Shown: positions 12,130 through 22,934, counted from the stretch's first letter. The stretch is DNA of 64,000 nt from Gnetum montanum (GCA_015680685.1 MNCI01035228.1:1-64000); one strand, 5' to 3'. Made by a program: numbers and translations. Notes: a model not told the origin generated them from the letters alone.

Positions 12130-12249
12130 ACGCACAACACGCTCGTTTGCGTGTTGTGCGTGTGAAGAGCAGGTACACGTTGAGCGTGCTTCAATTACTT
12201 TCAGGCTGTATTACACTCATTTGCGTTGTGTTGCGTGTATGAGCGTAAT
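12130..12249. repeat. Hairpin pair in Tat 3' LTR promoter
   Basis: Perfect 13-bp arms ACGCACAACACGC (12130-12142) and GCGTGTTGTGCGT (12149-12161) enclose 6 nt. A second imperfect palindrome spans about 12210-12249, with outer arms ATTACACTCAT and ATGAGCGTAAT (one mismatch). Both lie upstream of the TATA box on the minus strand. Confidence 0.85.
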
Positions 12250-12398
12250 CTGGCACAAAAAACAATAGGCTCAGAATTGTCTTACGCNATGCCGTGTGTA
12301 ATAGAGCGTAAACTTGTCCTTAAACAAAGCTGATGTACGCTCTCGCTTGAATTGCGAATCTTTGACTGAGGCCGACTCGTAATTTTCACGATGTTTCA

Positions 12399-12414
12399 AT
12401 GGCCCCTCTTTGTT
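12399..12414 (-). other. Polypurine tract of the Tat element
   Basis: The minus strand reads AACAAAGAGGGGCCAT immediately before the 3' LTR start TGAAACATC. A purine-rich run next to the 3' LTR is expected as the plus-strand synthesis primer. Confidence 0.7.
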
Positions 12415-13520
12415 GACGGTTAGAGGGCTTGCCCAAAAGACGTCGACAAAGAATGCAAAACACCAATTTGGCAGAAGCAAGAACAGCATCCATCCATGGC
12501 TACTCAAGTGTTGCCCTGTCAACATGGAAGAGCAAAGCCGGAAGGTATGGGAGATAGAGGGATCTAGCTGGAAACAGGTTCGGGGAAGATGCAAAATAAG
12601 TTATGATGGTAGTGGCATGAAATACACTCGTACGCATAGAAATGTACGCTCATTTATGTCAACAGGAATGCTTTCAGACGAGCGTAGCACATCAATCTGA
12701 GATTTCTCTGTTACAAATTGTAGCAGGAATGCGTGCAAAAGGAGCGTGGCACGTCACTTTTGCGATATCTCTGCTGGTGTGAGTGCGGAAAATGAATACT
12801 TGCGTATGGAGGTGCTGCGTATGGGCAGCGAGTGGTGGGGATGAAAGGAGATAAGAGCTAAGGGTAGGATTTGTGAGAGGTAGAGGTATGCAGGTCTAAA
12901 TGGATAGGCAAACCCAAGCAGCCATTTCAACACGCTGATGTACTTCACCGCTTAGATGGACGCACCTTTGGACGACATTCTCCAAGGCAAGTAACCTGCA
13001 ACCACAAAAGAAAGCAGAGGACACCATTGCTCATGCGAACAAAGGGCGAGGTTGTAGAAATGAGCGCTGTTTGATGCTAGGTAGGACGGTCGGGTCGTGC
13101 GGAAGGAGCCGGAGCATGCGGGCGGAGCCACCAATCCTGACGATTGGCCCACCATATCTTCGCCAAAAGGCATTAGACACAATGCTCCTGACTGGTTGTA
13201 TAAGGAACCAGCCAGATGAATCTGCGAAGCCGCCGTCTGATAACGATGATTGGCGGAGGTTCCCGAGGCCTTTGTCGACGAGGATTTCGTTGGGGCTCCG
13301 ACTGGTGAGGCAAAACTCTCAGAGGTACTACCACTGCAGCGGGCGCGGCGGAGGCATCTCCGAGGGATCAGTAAGATGCCTCTTTGCTTATCCGAGGAAT
13401 CAGTAGGATGCCAGTGGGGTGGCGACACTGGGACTGTCCCGGTATCCCACCCCGTTGATTGTGCAACTGTACAGAGATCATCATGCTCGCCTGATTTACA
13501 TGGCAACAGTCTGTATGTCC
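12415..13520 (-). other. Tat 3' untranslated region, GC-richer, no recognised gene
   Basis: This lies between the polypurine tract and the subrepeats and is clearly more GC-rich than the flanking host DNA. Overlapping open frames of 96-250 residues exist on both strands (the longest at 12952-13704, minus). None shows a known motif, and Ser/Thr/Arg-rich composition from repeats explains them. I do not annotate a protein. Confidence 0.5.
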
Positions 13521-13973
13521 CAGTTTTAAGTCCTGGTAAACTGCCGTTACTAGTTTTAAGTCTCAGCAGACCATGGTCCCAGTTTAAAGTCCGGGCAGAC
13601 CGAGAAGTGCTAGTTTTACGTCGTAGCGGACGGTGGTATGTCTGATTTATGGTCTTAGCAGACCGTGCTGTGGATGTCAGTTTCGTGTCATGACACAGGG
13701 ACAAAGCTGTGCTGGTTTTATGTCCCAGCAGACGGCTACTTACCTGTGCCAGTTTAGCGTCGTGGCGGATGCGTGCAAAAGATGCCAGTTTTTCGTCTTG
13801 GTGAACCTATACAACCTTGCCAGTTTTACGTCGTAGCGGACGGTTACAACTTGCCAGTTTAGCGTCGTGGCGGACGCATGCAAGGCATGCTAGTTTTACG
13901 TCGTAGCAGACGCCTGGTGCCAGTTTTACGTCGTAGCAGACGACTGGTGCCAGTTTTACGTCGTAGCGGACGA
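13521..13973. repeat. Tandem subrepeats AGTTTTACGTCGTAGCGGAC in Tat 3' region
   Basis: At least 14 copies of a unit with core CAGTTTTACGTCGTAGCGGA. The spacing is about 30-45 bp and becomes a clean 30-bp period at 13891, 13921 and 13951. Earlier copies are more diverged. The block lies just after the pol stop (14011-14013) and before the 3' LTR. This is the place where Tat/Ogre-type elements are known to carry variable tandem repeats that can seed satellites. Confidence 0.85.
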
Positions 13974-14010
13974 TGGCTTCCATACCTGATTACTCGCACT
14001 GTAGATACTG

Positions 14011-15420
14011 CTAAATGTAATACTGCTTCAGATACACATGATTTACAGGGTTCGATAGTTCATTGTCGTTGATGTCTGCTAGTCTGAAAGCTCCGTTGCT
14101 ATATGCATCGACCACCAAGAAAGGACCTTCCCAATTCGCCGAGAATTTGCCTGCCGGTTCGTGCACGGCTTTGAGGACTAGGTCTCCTTTCTTGATCGGA
14201 CGCTGCTAAAGGTTGTGATGATGCGTCTGTCTCTGTTTATCCTGATATTTCTCAATCGTATCAAGAGCCTGTATCCGCGTCTCTTCTACTAAATCCAAAT
14301 CCATTATCTGAGCCTCGGTGTGTTGAGCCTCATTTATAATGGTGGAGAGGACTATTCTCAGAGAAGGAATTTGCAATTCGAGAGGTAGCACTGCTTCAGA
14401 TCCGTAAACCAGACTATAGGACATACTACCTGTAGTTGTCCTACATGTAGTACGGTATGCCCATAGCACATAGAGGATTTTATCATGCCACCGTCTCTTG
14501 TTACCGTTGAGCATTTTCTTGAGCAGATTGATGACTATTTTGTTTAATGCTTCAGCTTGACCATTCGTCTGCGGGTAATAGGGGGAGGAAAAAGACTATC
14601 TAATGCCTAGGTTATCATAGAAGGATTTGGTTTCCGTGCTACTAAACTGTGGCCCATTGTCGGTCACAATAGTCATTGGGAGGCCAAATATGGTTACTAT
14701 GTTGTCCAAGATAAAATGGCAAACCTGTTGGGATGTGATTTTCCGCAGGGGGATAGCTTCTACCCACTTCGTAAAATACTCAGTAGCGGTAATAATGAAG
14801 CTATTCCCTGCAGAAGATTTTGGCGTGATGGGTCCTATGATGTCCAGTCCCCATCGCTAAAATAGCCATGTTATCTGCGTTGTATGCAATTTTGTGGGTG
14901 ACACGTGGATGAGGTTTGCATGAAGCTGACACATGTCACAAGTTTTAACCTTTGTCAAGCAGTCCTTTTCCATGCGTGGCCAGTAGTATCCTAAGCGACG
15001 GATTTTTAGGGCCATAGCCCGTGGTGCTACGTGGTCGCCGCACAGTCCCTCGTGAACTTCACTGACTATGTGTTGCGCTTGGTCTTTGTCAACGCAGGTA
15101 AGCAACACGCCATCAAAGGAGTGTCTACAAAGAGTACTGTCTCCGATGATGACGTATTGCCTAGCCCGCTTGCGGATTGCGTCTTTTTGTGCGTGTGTTA
15201 ATGCAGACGGTAGCTCACCCTATAAAAGATAAGTTTTAATATTGTCGTACCATTCAGATGTGCTCTCCTCGAGAAGAGAGGAGATTTGCACCATCTGAAT
15301 GATAGGGTGTTTGTAATTAATGTAGGGCAAGTGTTAAACAGGTGTGAAGGCACGTGTAAAGCCAGGGTGGCCAATGCGTCGGCCAGCGTGTTGTCAGTGC
15401 GTGGGATGTGTTGGGCGTCG
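14011..15420 (-). pseudogene. Tat integrase, decayed
   Basis: This is the C-terminal third of pol, which cuts and joins element DNA into the host genome. The zinc-binding domain is at about 14900-15080: two His in HIVSEVHEG then the CDMC cysteine pair. The catalytic core follows with motifs GLDIIGP (about 14840), TDNGPQF (about 14660) and NGQAEA (about 14560), carrying the expected D, D and E. A C-terminal NWEGPFLV motif at about 14130 resembles the GPY/F module. The frame ends at TAG 14011-14013. In-frame stops include TAG just before RWGLD, TAG after LGIR and TAG 14206-14208. A short spacer with TGA near the RNase H junction connects it to the upstream domain. Confidence 0.85.
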
Positions 15421-15431
15421 AAGGTCGTAAA

Positions 15432-15881
15432 TCACCTCAGAAGATCTTTAGCTTGATCGCAGTAAGGCTGCAAATGTACAGCCTTGCAGACGTAGACTCC
15501 AGTGATTTGATTTATGACAAGCATCGAATCACCCCTAACTGCCAGGTGTTGCACATCTAGCTCGCTGGCGGTTAGCAATCCCCTGAGGAGCCCCTCGTAC
15601 TCTACCACGTTGTTCATACAAGGGAAGGTCAAGCGATAAGCGTGTAAACGCACATCCTCAGGTGATAGCGTAATAACCGCGACGGCACTGCCGCCTCTAG
15701 CTGTTGAGGCTCCGTCGAAATACAACATCGCCTCAGGGCCTGTCAAGATAGGGCTTAGACTATATACATGTTCATCAGGAAATTCGGGCTCTATTGTGGC
15801 TTGGTTGTTAACTGGTGATGTTACTAACTGGTCGGCTATCGCTTGGCCCTTCGTAGAATTGGCCAACATAGTGCAGATCAA
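15432..15881 (-). pseudogene. Tat second (additional) RNase H domain
   Basis: The frame contains a second RNase H fold after the ordinary one. Motifs YFDGAS, NNVVEYEGLL and RGDSMLVI supply the conserved D, E and D. An extra RNase H of this kind next to the retroviral-type one is an established feature of the Tat lineage. The domain is joined to the RT-RNase H frame by a one-base frameshift near 15855, where the conserved KGQAIAD motif falls in a different frame from the preceding EFDLHYV. The catalytic triad is intact, so decay here is light. Confidence 0.85.
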
Positions 15882-16832
15882 ATTCTGCGGTGATAGCTTT
15901 CCAACGAGCGATCCTACTGCTTTCGTACAAATTATGCGTGATGGTCCTAAGGATGTTATTTTTGCAAATAATGTTAACCTGGCTATGGAAAAGGTAGTGT
16001 CTACACTTTTTGAGCGTAAAAACTAATGCTAGACAATTACGCTCGACTTCATTATACCTCGTTTCATACGCATACAGAGCATGGCTTAGGTAGTAGATAG
16101 GCACTTCGGACCCATCGTTCCTCCTTTGACAAAGCAATGCTGCTAACACTACGTCCGAAGTAGCGAGGTAAATGTAGAATGGTAAGTCCCTTTGTGGCGG
16201 GAAAACCGTTGGTAGATGTTGCAATTCCTGTTTCAAATTGTCAAACACACGCTGGCAATCTTCCGTCCATTCGAAATTGACCCCCTTTTTGAGCAGGTGC
16301 TGCATAGGGTGCAGCTTACCGGTTAATCTCAAGATGAAACGGCATATGAACTGTAAGAGTCCCTGTAACCCGCGTAATTGCTTGAGGTCTGTCGGAGGCG
16401 TTAACTCGACAATGGCTTTGACTTTATTAGGGTCAACTCGTATGCCGGTTTTCAATACCAAAAACCCCAACATGCGTCCGGTTTTGACTCCGAATACGCA
16501 CTTCTTCGGGTTAAGCCGAAGCTCGTATTTGAAGCATCTTTTAAGGACTAACTCCAGATCTCCTGAATGATCCTCCGACTTTAAAGACTTTACAGCTATA
16601 TCGTCTACATAATCATTCAGTCTCTCTAAGAGATAGTCGCTAAAGATGTATATCATTGCCCGTTGGTACGTGGCTCCGGCGTTCTTTAGACCAAATGACA
16701 TCATAGTATAACAAAAGGTACCCCAGGGTATCATGAATGTCGTAGTTAATTGGTGTTCTGGGTTTATGCGAATCTGGTTATAACCAGAGAAGCCATCCAT
16801 GAATGATAGGAGTGCATGCCCAGCTGTTGTAT
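15808..16832 (-). pseudogene. Tat reverse transcriptase and RNase H, truncated by gap
   Basis: The frame starts within the sequence gap and reads MDGFSGYNQIRI, the usual palm-domain motif. It continues through PFG-like FGLKNAGATYQR, the catalytic YVDD (about 16605), the thumb motif and the ordinary RNase H region (YYLSHAL, TRYNEVE). The GLKNAGATYQR wording is typical of the Tat lineage. The N-terminal fingers are missing because of the N run. No stop occurs over 330 codons until the frameshift into the second RNase H near 15855. Confidence 0.9.
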
Positions 16833-17540
16833 NNNNNNNNNNNNNNNNNNNNNNNNNNNNNNNNNNNNNNNNNNNNNNNNNNNNNNNNNNNNNNNNNNNN
16901 NNNNNNNNNNNNNNNNNNNNNNNNNNNNNNNNNNNNNNNNNNNNNNNNNNNNNNNNNNNNNNNNNNNNNNNNNNNNNNNNNNNNNNNNNNNNNNNNNNNN
17001 NNNNNNNNNNNNNNNNNNNNNNNNNNNNNNNNNNNNNNNNNNNNNNNNNNNNNNNNNNNNNNNNNNNNNNNNNNNNNNNNNNNNNNNNNNNNNNNNNNNN
17101 NNNNNNNNNNNNNNNNNNNNNNNNNNNNNNNNNNNNNNNNNNNNNNNNNNNNNNNNNNNNNNNNNNNNNNNNNNNNNNNNNNNNNNNNNNNNNNNNNNNN
17201 NNNNNNNNNNNNNNNNNNNNNNNNNNNNNNNNNNNNNNNNNNNNNNNNNNNNNNNNNNNNNNNNNNNNNNNNNNNNNNNNNNNNNNNNNNNNNNNNNNNN
17301 NNNNNNNNNNNNNNNNNNNNNNNNNNNNNNNNNNNNNNNNNNNNNNNNNNNNNNNNNNNNNNNNNNNNNNNNNNNNNNNNNNNNNNNNNNNNNNNNNNNN
17401 NNNNNNNNNNNNNNNNNNNNNNNNNNNNNNNNNNNNNNNNNNNNNNNNNNNNNNNNNNNNNNNNNNNNNNNNNNNNNNNNNNNNNNNNNNNNNNNNNNNN
17501 NNNNNNNNNNNNNNNNNNNNNNNNNNNNNNNNNNNNNNNN
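16833..17540. other. Sequence gap (708 N)
   Basis: This run of N sits where the start of the Tat RT, and possibly protease and capsid, should be. Its true size is unknown. Open frames listed across it are artefacts. Confidence 0.95.
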
Positions 17541-17752
17541 CGCATTAATATCTTGATTTTTGGGTTCTGTTTCAGGAAAGTCCCGCTGAAATCGGATATC
17601 AAGTCGGTGATTCTCGCATACAAATAGGCGATTTTTTGGTTAGAACGGACTGTTGGCCATTGTGAGTTGAAATTCGCAAATATCAGCTAGCAAGAGCAAG
17701 AAGAGCGGAATATTTGAAGGTGCAAAGCTGTGCAAGTGTTGAAGCTGTGATA
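17541..17752. other. Gap-adjacent segment; upstream region of the antisense gene
   Basis: On the plus strand this is the sequence before the ATG at 17753. No strong TATA box is seen, only a weak TACAAATAGG near 17618. On the minus strand a short open frame runs from about 17690 into the gap (motif LYARITDLISDF), which I cannot assign. Either strand could be coding. Confidence 0.3.
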
Positions 17753-20700
17753 ATGGCGCCTAAGACGAAGAAGAAGAACACTAAATTGGCTAAAATCGAC
17801 GAGGTACAGGAGAACTTGGCGCATGTTCAACAGGTCGTGGTCGAAGTGCATGACCCGACACCCTTGAACCGGTAGGTCATTCTTTGCATGCTCGTGCTAT
17901 TTCAGCGTTTGTGCTATACAGCGTTCTTCATGTAAATGAGGGTTTTGGGCTGTTACATCGAGGGTTTGGTATGATTGCGTTTATCGCCGTTGTTGGAGAC
18001 GGACCTTGCGCTGTTGCAAGGGTTTGGGTGATTTCCACATAGATGGCTAAGCATAATGTGTAGCGTTTCTGTATTAATTGATACAACTGTAAATCTAGGC
18101 ATTGATTTATGTAGCGTGTTTTCTGTACAGAGTCGCACTGAAGCCTTTTCTGATTGTGTTAGACATCATTGGGGTTTTGTGTTGGGTAAACCCTATCGTC
18201 CCCAATGTCCCTCCTTCGCACACGCGAGTGTAGGGGAAGGCCATCTGGTTCCGGAAGGGGACGCTGGAGTTTCTGCAGTTCTTACTGTGCAACTTTAGCA
18301 TCATTGTGTGGTCTAATGTGACTGGCGATGTTGCCGATGCCATTTTAGAGCACCTGTTAGTGGGGTCTGCAGAGAGGATTCTGGCTTACTTGACAGACGG
18401 GGCCATCGATATGGGTCATCCTGAGGACCAAGCGCTCAGCGCCTGAGGCCTGAGGAATTTACGCTGGATCTGGGAAATGGCCCATTTCAGTTGTTATCAT
18501 GCATATAACATGCTGTTCGTGGCTTGCCATGTTTCAACCTACTTCCAGAACCCACAAGGCACGGTGTACTATGCAGGCGGGTAAGCAAATTCTACCAACT
18601 GTATTGTCTTTGTTACTGTTATAGTGCTTGTTATCGATGTGAAGTGTAAGAGAAGTCTATGTGCAAAAGTGTAAGTTAAGCCTAAGCTGTATGGTACAGG
18701 CTTTTTATACATGATAATAGGTTAATTGGCGATGGTGATGTGTTGGCCTGGGCCGAAACGGCGATAATGGCGTTTACCTCAACCAACAATGTGCGTGCCG
18801 GTGTTATAGGGCAAATCGGCCATGAGATGCGTGAGTATCACACTCGCTACGAGCGCCCTTTTAAGAATTGCCAGGAACTCGGGTGGCTGCACAATGATTG
18901 GACCTTAGAGTCGCCCCTTATGGTTGAGGACGTACAGAGGGACCTACCGCCATTCCCTTTGCCCTTCGAACCTGGTAAGGCCGCTGCGTGTTCTAATGTT
19001 ATGCATGTAGTTGTGAGTTGTGGACATTATGTAATAGCATTTTTATCTGCCTTGCATTTTATACCGTTCAGTCAGGGAATCCCGGGAGATTACCCTTACG
19101 ATTTCCGGCCGCGAGGCGAGAGATGTCCTCTTCCGTTACAGCGATATTAAGGACGCACAGCGCTGGCTCGACCACTCGGCGGCCCCAGTCGCGGTGACTG
19201 CCAAGATCCAGGCAGCAGGGCTAATGCACCTGTTTTTGGCTGCGACCCCTGATGTCCCCGCCAGTGAAATGGTCGCCTTGGTCAACTCCTTCAGCAAGAA
19301 GGCGGAGCGATTTTGCACACGCGTGCGTAACGTGCGCGTAAGTTTCAATATTGATGCTCAGCTCTTCGCAGACCTGTTTGGCGTCCCCTCGAACGGCCTT
19401 CCCGTAAAGGTGAAGACCAAGAGGAGCACTAGATTCCAGGAGTGTCTGAAGGAGTGGGTGAGGATCCCAAAAGAGACCAAAGGGTTTCCTTGTGACAAAT
19501 TCGAGATGGGCGCTGCCAAGACATTGTATCCCCTTTTTCGAGCCCGGACTTTCCCCAAAACCCTCTCGCAGGAGAAGTTCTTTTCTGTAGAACAGACCCA
19601 CATTATGCAAGAGGTTCTGGAGGAGGGAACTCGGTTCGATTGGGCAAACCATTTGGCCAAGGGACTGCGTAGCGAAATGGTCAAGCTTCGCAAGAAGCTT
19701 GAGTCCCGCTTTAATGTGCATTACGCCTTTTTCATAGCTTGCCTCCGGCGGTTTGCTGAGTTTCTGGTCATCCAGAGGAATAGGGTCTGGGAATAGCAAG
19801 ACCGAGACTAGCTATCCAGACCTTGGATTGCCCACATTCTCAGCACTACTCGTGGGCAGGATCCGCCGGAAGGAATCGGGGAGTCGTTGTTTGTAACGAC
19901 TAAAGGCTTGGTGGTGCCCCAAGTGCAAGGTCTCGACAGCGTGGGTGGGATAATGCCTACCTACACCAGCGATTCCTCACGAGGGAAGCGCATGGCAGAA
20001 GAAATTGTGGAACCGGTAGCTCGGCGTAAGAGGCTCCGTCTAGCCGAGGCCCCTAGGGGTAACGCAAGCCAAACTGTTGTGGTCAAGGTTCAGCGGAATA
20101 AGCCTCCGCCTGGTAAGTATGAAAGGATTGTAGTACGCAATGTTTTATTTAAATGGTCTGGCATTATACGCTAACGTGTGGTGGTGTAAACAGTAAAAAT
20201 GATAGGGCAATTGACCCCTGAGACAGGGGCGATGATACTAAGCCGTGGGGAGGGGGCCTCAATTTTGGAAGAAGAGGCCCCAGCTGTTAATGTGAGCCGT
20301 GTGCAGGTTCCAGTGCGTGAGGAGGCCCCGGCTACTAGCGGGAGCCGCGTACAGGCTCGGGTGCATGAGGAGGCCCCAGCTACTGGAACCAGCGACGCAC
20401 AGACTCCAGTGCGTGAAAGGGAAAAAGATACGGAAGATGTTGATGAAATCGCCACTGTCACTGGTAGAGGTAATGAGTGCGTTAGCGTATCTGCAAGATC
20501 TTGTTAATAGATGGAGTGTCTAACCAAATTACGCTACAGGGGAAGAAGGTGCATCTACGTCTGCTGCTGTGAGCAAAACGTGGAGAGACTTCCCCGACAA
20601 ATTTGTCTTCATGGAAGGCGTCGTTAATGACATGATCGAGTGTTTGGAGCACGTCGAACCACTTCGGTTAGAGTCTAGATTAGCTGGAAGGCTTGGTCCA

Positions 20701-20871
20701 GGCCTATTAACGGAGGTGTTTGTGCAGAGGGCACAGGAGGTTGGACTGGGAGGGCAGCGCCAGGAAATGGAAAGGACGGGCGGGGTCGACTGGCTGCTGG
20801 CCGGGTGGGAATCCCAACAAGTGGGGGAGCCTGTGAAGACCACCACCCCCTGGTCTATGCATGGGGGTTGA
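17753..20871 (+). pseudogene. Captured antisense gene with FCP1/NIF-like HAD phosphatase domain, six exons
   Basis: Predicted exons are 17753-17871, 18131-18580, 18700-18974, 19072-20112, 20194-20463 and 20540-20871. All five introns (259, 119, 97, 81 and 76 bp) are GT-AG with good donors, phases match, and joined length is 829 codons including the TGA stop. The N-terminus is basic (PKTKKKNTK). Exons 2-3 follow the FCP1/NIF order: LIVLDIIGVLC (motif I, second Asp lost), WFRKGTLEFLQF, FSIIVWSN, LRNLRWIW (Lys position Arg), then MLFVACHVS where an Asp pair is expected. It is probably not catalytic. Exon 4 ends with ARRKRLRL, a possible nuclear signal. Exon 5 has three repeats around EEAPA and VREEAPA. 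Four in-frame stops exist (18231 TAG, 18444 TGA, 19794 TAG, 19809 TAG). It lies between the Tat LTRs, on the opposite strand to gag and pol. Confidence 0.7.
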
Positions 20872-21826
20872 CCGCTGCCTGCTGCGCGAGATAAAGATGT
20901 ACATACTGCGGTACCCCCTATGGAACATACGTTGCTGGTGCGATCGGGGGTTGCGCGCTGTATACCACAGACTAGGTCTGTTGCGCTGCCGGGTTGGCCC
21001 ATTGACCTGTAGCAGGCTGTTGGGCGTAAGTTGGTTGGATGGCTGCGGTAACCTGTTGGGTCAGAGGGGGCGGAAATGATAAGGTCTGCACCGAGCGCGT
21101 TGCGGATATGTTGTAGGGTTGTATCTGAGGAATAAAATGGGGTGCAACGGTTGCCGGGACCACCACTAGGATGTTAAGTATGCGTGGTGACGAAACCGCC
21201 CCCATGTTATTGTGGGGGATTTGTACTTGTAGCCCAGACGGTTGCATAGCAGCCTGTGGAAGGACAGGGACGTGCATCTATGTCGTCGGGGCCGCGTTAA
21301 GAGAGGCAGCCTCTCCATTGAAAGGAAATAGCGGATTTACATACATCTGGGGGCTCAGGGCATGGAACGAAGGTTCCAGAGTATGGAACGAATGTTCTGA
21401 CTGGGCCGCAAATTTGTCCTCTTCCTCCTCCCCATGTTGGGGCTCCACCACAGCTTGTGAAGCCTAACCCTTGGCCATGACCAACTGTGTAATAAGTTTG
21501 TGTTGGTGTTCGGTCAAGGGAATTATGTCGTAAGCTGTTGGCTTAAAATCATAGCCCCCTCGGTGGAGCACCTCGAAGTTTCGTTTCGCTTCAAGCTCGG
21601 CCCGGCTGAGAGCCAGCCTTGCCTGGATCTTAACGCATATAAAATTGTATTCTTCAGGGGTTATAACCGTGAAGATAGGCTCTTTTCCCTAGAGCCTCAA
21701 TGAACGACGCAATGGTCCCTGAGCTTCTGTTGCGCCTGGAGCTGGTCGGGTGACAATAGGGTTCACAGATGTGGCACCCAGATCGGTAAGGACTGTGGCA
21801 GTTGTGGCTGTGTACAAGGAATCCAT
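20624..21826 (-). pseudogene. Tat gag-like frame, Pro/Gln-rich
   Basis: It starts at ATG 21826-21824, 245 bp inside the 5' LTR, and stays in one frame for 400 codons to a TAA at 20626-20624. Seven internal stops are all TAG. The first 130 residues look ordinary (for example EEYNFICVKIQAR, then HQHKLITQLVM). The rest is rich in Pro, Gln and Ala (for example QPTYAQQPATGQ), as in the linker regions of some plant gag proteins. No capsid core or CCHC knuckle is seen. Its end overlaps the last exon of the antisense gene (20624-20871). Position and orientation argue for gag; sequence similarity alone does not prove it. Confidence 0.5.
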
Positions 21827-22044
21827 TGATCAATGAAGTTAGCAGTAACTGGTAACCAGATCTAAGAAATGGCTGGCAACAAAAGCACAAAAAGGCTTTC
21901 TACCCTGTAGGATTTCAAAGAAATTGTCCTTGCGACCGATCTATACCACGCGATTGACCGTAGACTTCCCTAGAGGTATTACGTCTATGGTTTAGGGTAT
22001 GGATCACTACCAGGGCTACCCAAAATATTCAGATCGAAGCCTGA

Positions 22045-22070
22045 GAGCCCTCCTTCTAGCGCTAGAAAAC
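22045..22070 (-). other. Candidate primer binding site of the Tat element
   Basis: Directly inside the 5' LTR the minus strand reads GTTTTCTAGCGCTAGAAGGA and continues GGGCTC. The core GCGCTAGAAGGAGGGC is placed as a tRNA-complementary primer site should be. I do not assign the tRNA. Confidence 0.5.
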
Positions 22071-22934
22071 TGTAATGACAGAAAACGTCGGCAGGTGGAA
22101 ATACCGATCGAGATTCTATGTATACAGTTTTAACCACGGATCTGCGCGAGGGCTATGCTGGAAAAAGCGAATCTGCGGTGCCCTGAACGGCCTTGTAGAT
22201 CAGACAGGGACTTACGGGTCAGTAAAACGATGAAGATTACGGATCTTTGCATGTTTCGATTTGATTCGAGGGATCGTGAAACAGGAGGAAAACGACGTGG
22301 ATGGATCGCTACGATGATAACATCAAACACGCCGAAAAGATGCTAATCAGGAGAGAAACATGTGATTTTCAAAGATCTATGTTTCGATTTTTGAAAGAAT
22401 GTATGATTTGTATGTCACGTTACAATGGGAGAGACCCCCGATAACTTGATGCAAAAATGAGCACAAAACAACAAGGAAAATATCCGGATAGAAGTCTGAT
22501 CTACCTCGTAGGCCAAAGCTAGGATGCAAGAATGGTCAAGCTCTGAGGTCTGCCGATCAATTGTTTCTAACTGGTAGAGTCTGCAAACTGAGCGAGACGA
22601 TCTCACACTCCCTGTTCTGCTTCTTTGCTTTGAGTAGGTTCTGCTCAGGCCAGCAATCGCTGATGGAGAAAGTCGTATCTTCTCCAAAGGAATGATCTCT
22701 CTTGTTGCTAAGGCTCAAGCGCTCTGTGCTTTGTTCTTGCTGAAGGATGGTGCTATCGGCAGTTACTAAAAGGTTGCTCTTTGTTTCTCTGCTCAAGGTG
22801 ATAAGTGCTTCCTTGCTCAGAAAATGCTCTAGCCCTTTTGATTTTCTGCCGCTAAGAGTGATAAATGCTCTGGTGCTCTGAAAAATGCCTCTGCTTCTCT
22901 GATTTGCCAACCCTTGTATCTTTGTCAACTGAGG

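Larger units (their letters stand above)
11161..12398 (-). mobile_element. 3' LTR of the Tat element
   Basis: On the plus strand it runs from TGTAACGACAG to GATGTTTCA, matching 22071-23594 throughout. It is 1238 bp against 1524 bp for the partner. The difference lies in the U3 palindrome array, where this copy is short and has an N at 12287. Differences between the two LTRs are mostly C/T and G/A transitions by eye. Open frames inside (for example 11505-12018, minus) are shared with the other LTR but resemble no protein. Confidence 0.9.

Noticed and set aside
12952-13704. 250-codon minus-strand frame in the Tat 3' region
   Set aside because: It runs through the subrepeats, has no motif and overlaps equally open frames on the other strand. 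GC-rich repeat composition explains its length.
13891-13973. Regular 30-bp repeats resembling a CRISPR array
   Set aside because: No unique spacers between units, plant retrotransposon context, and units grade into diverged copies.
16778-17627. Four long frames across the N run
   Set aside because: They consist almost wholly of unknown residues from the gap.
18186-18233. A 48-bp intron that would remove the TAG at 18231
   Set aside because: The donor and acceptor dinucleotides exist, but 48 bp is below the usual plant minimum, and a CAG to TAG change fits the decay seen elsewhere.
19221-19799. 192-codon minus-strand frame opposite exon 4
   Set aside because: It is a shadow of the plus-strand coding exon and shows no gag motif.
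17753-20871. Idea that the spliced gene is an ordinary host gene
   Set aside because: It lies between two matching LTRs flanked by a perfect target duplication, next to gag-like and pol sequence of the same element. A chimeric assembly across the nearby gap remains possible but is less simple.
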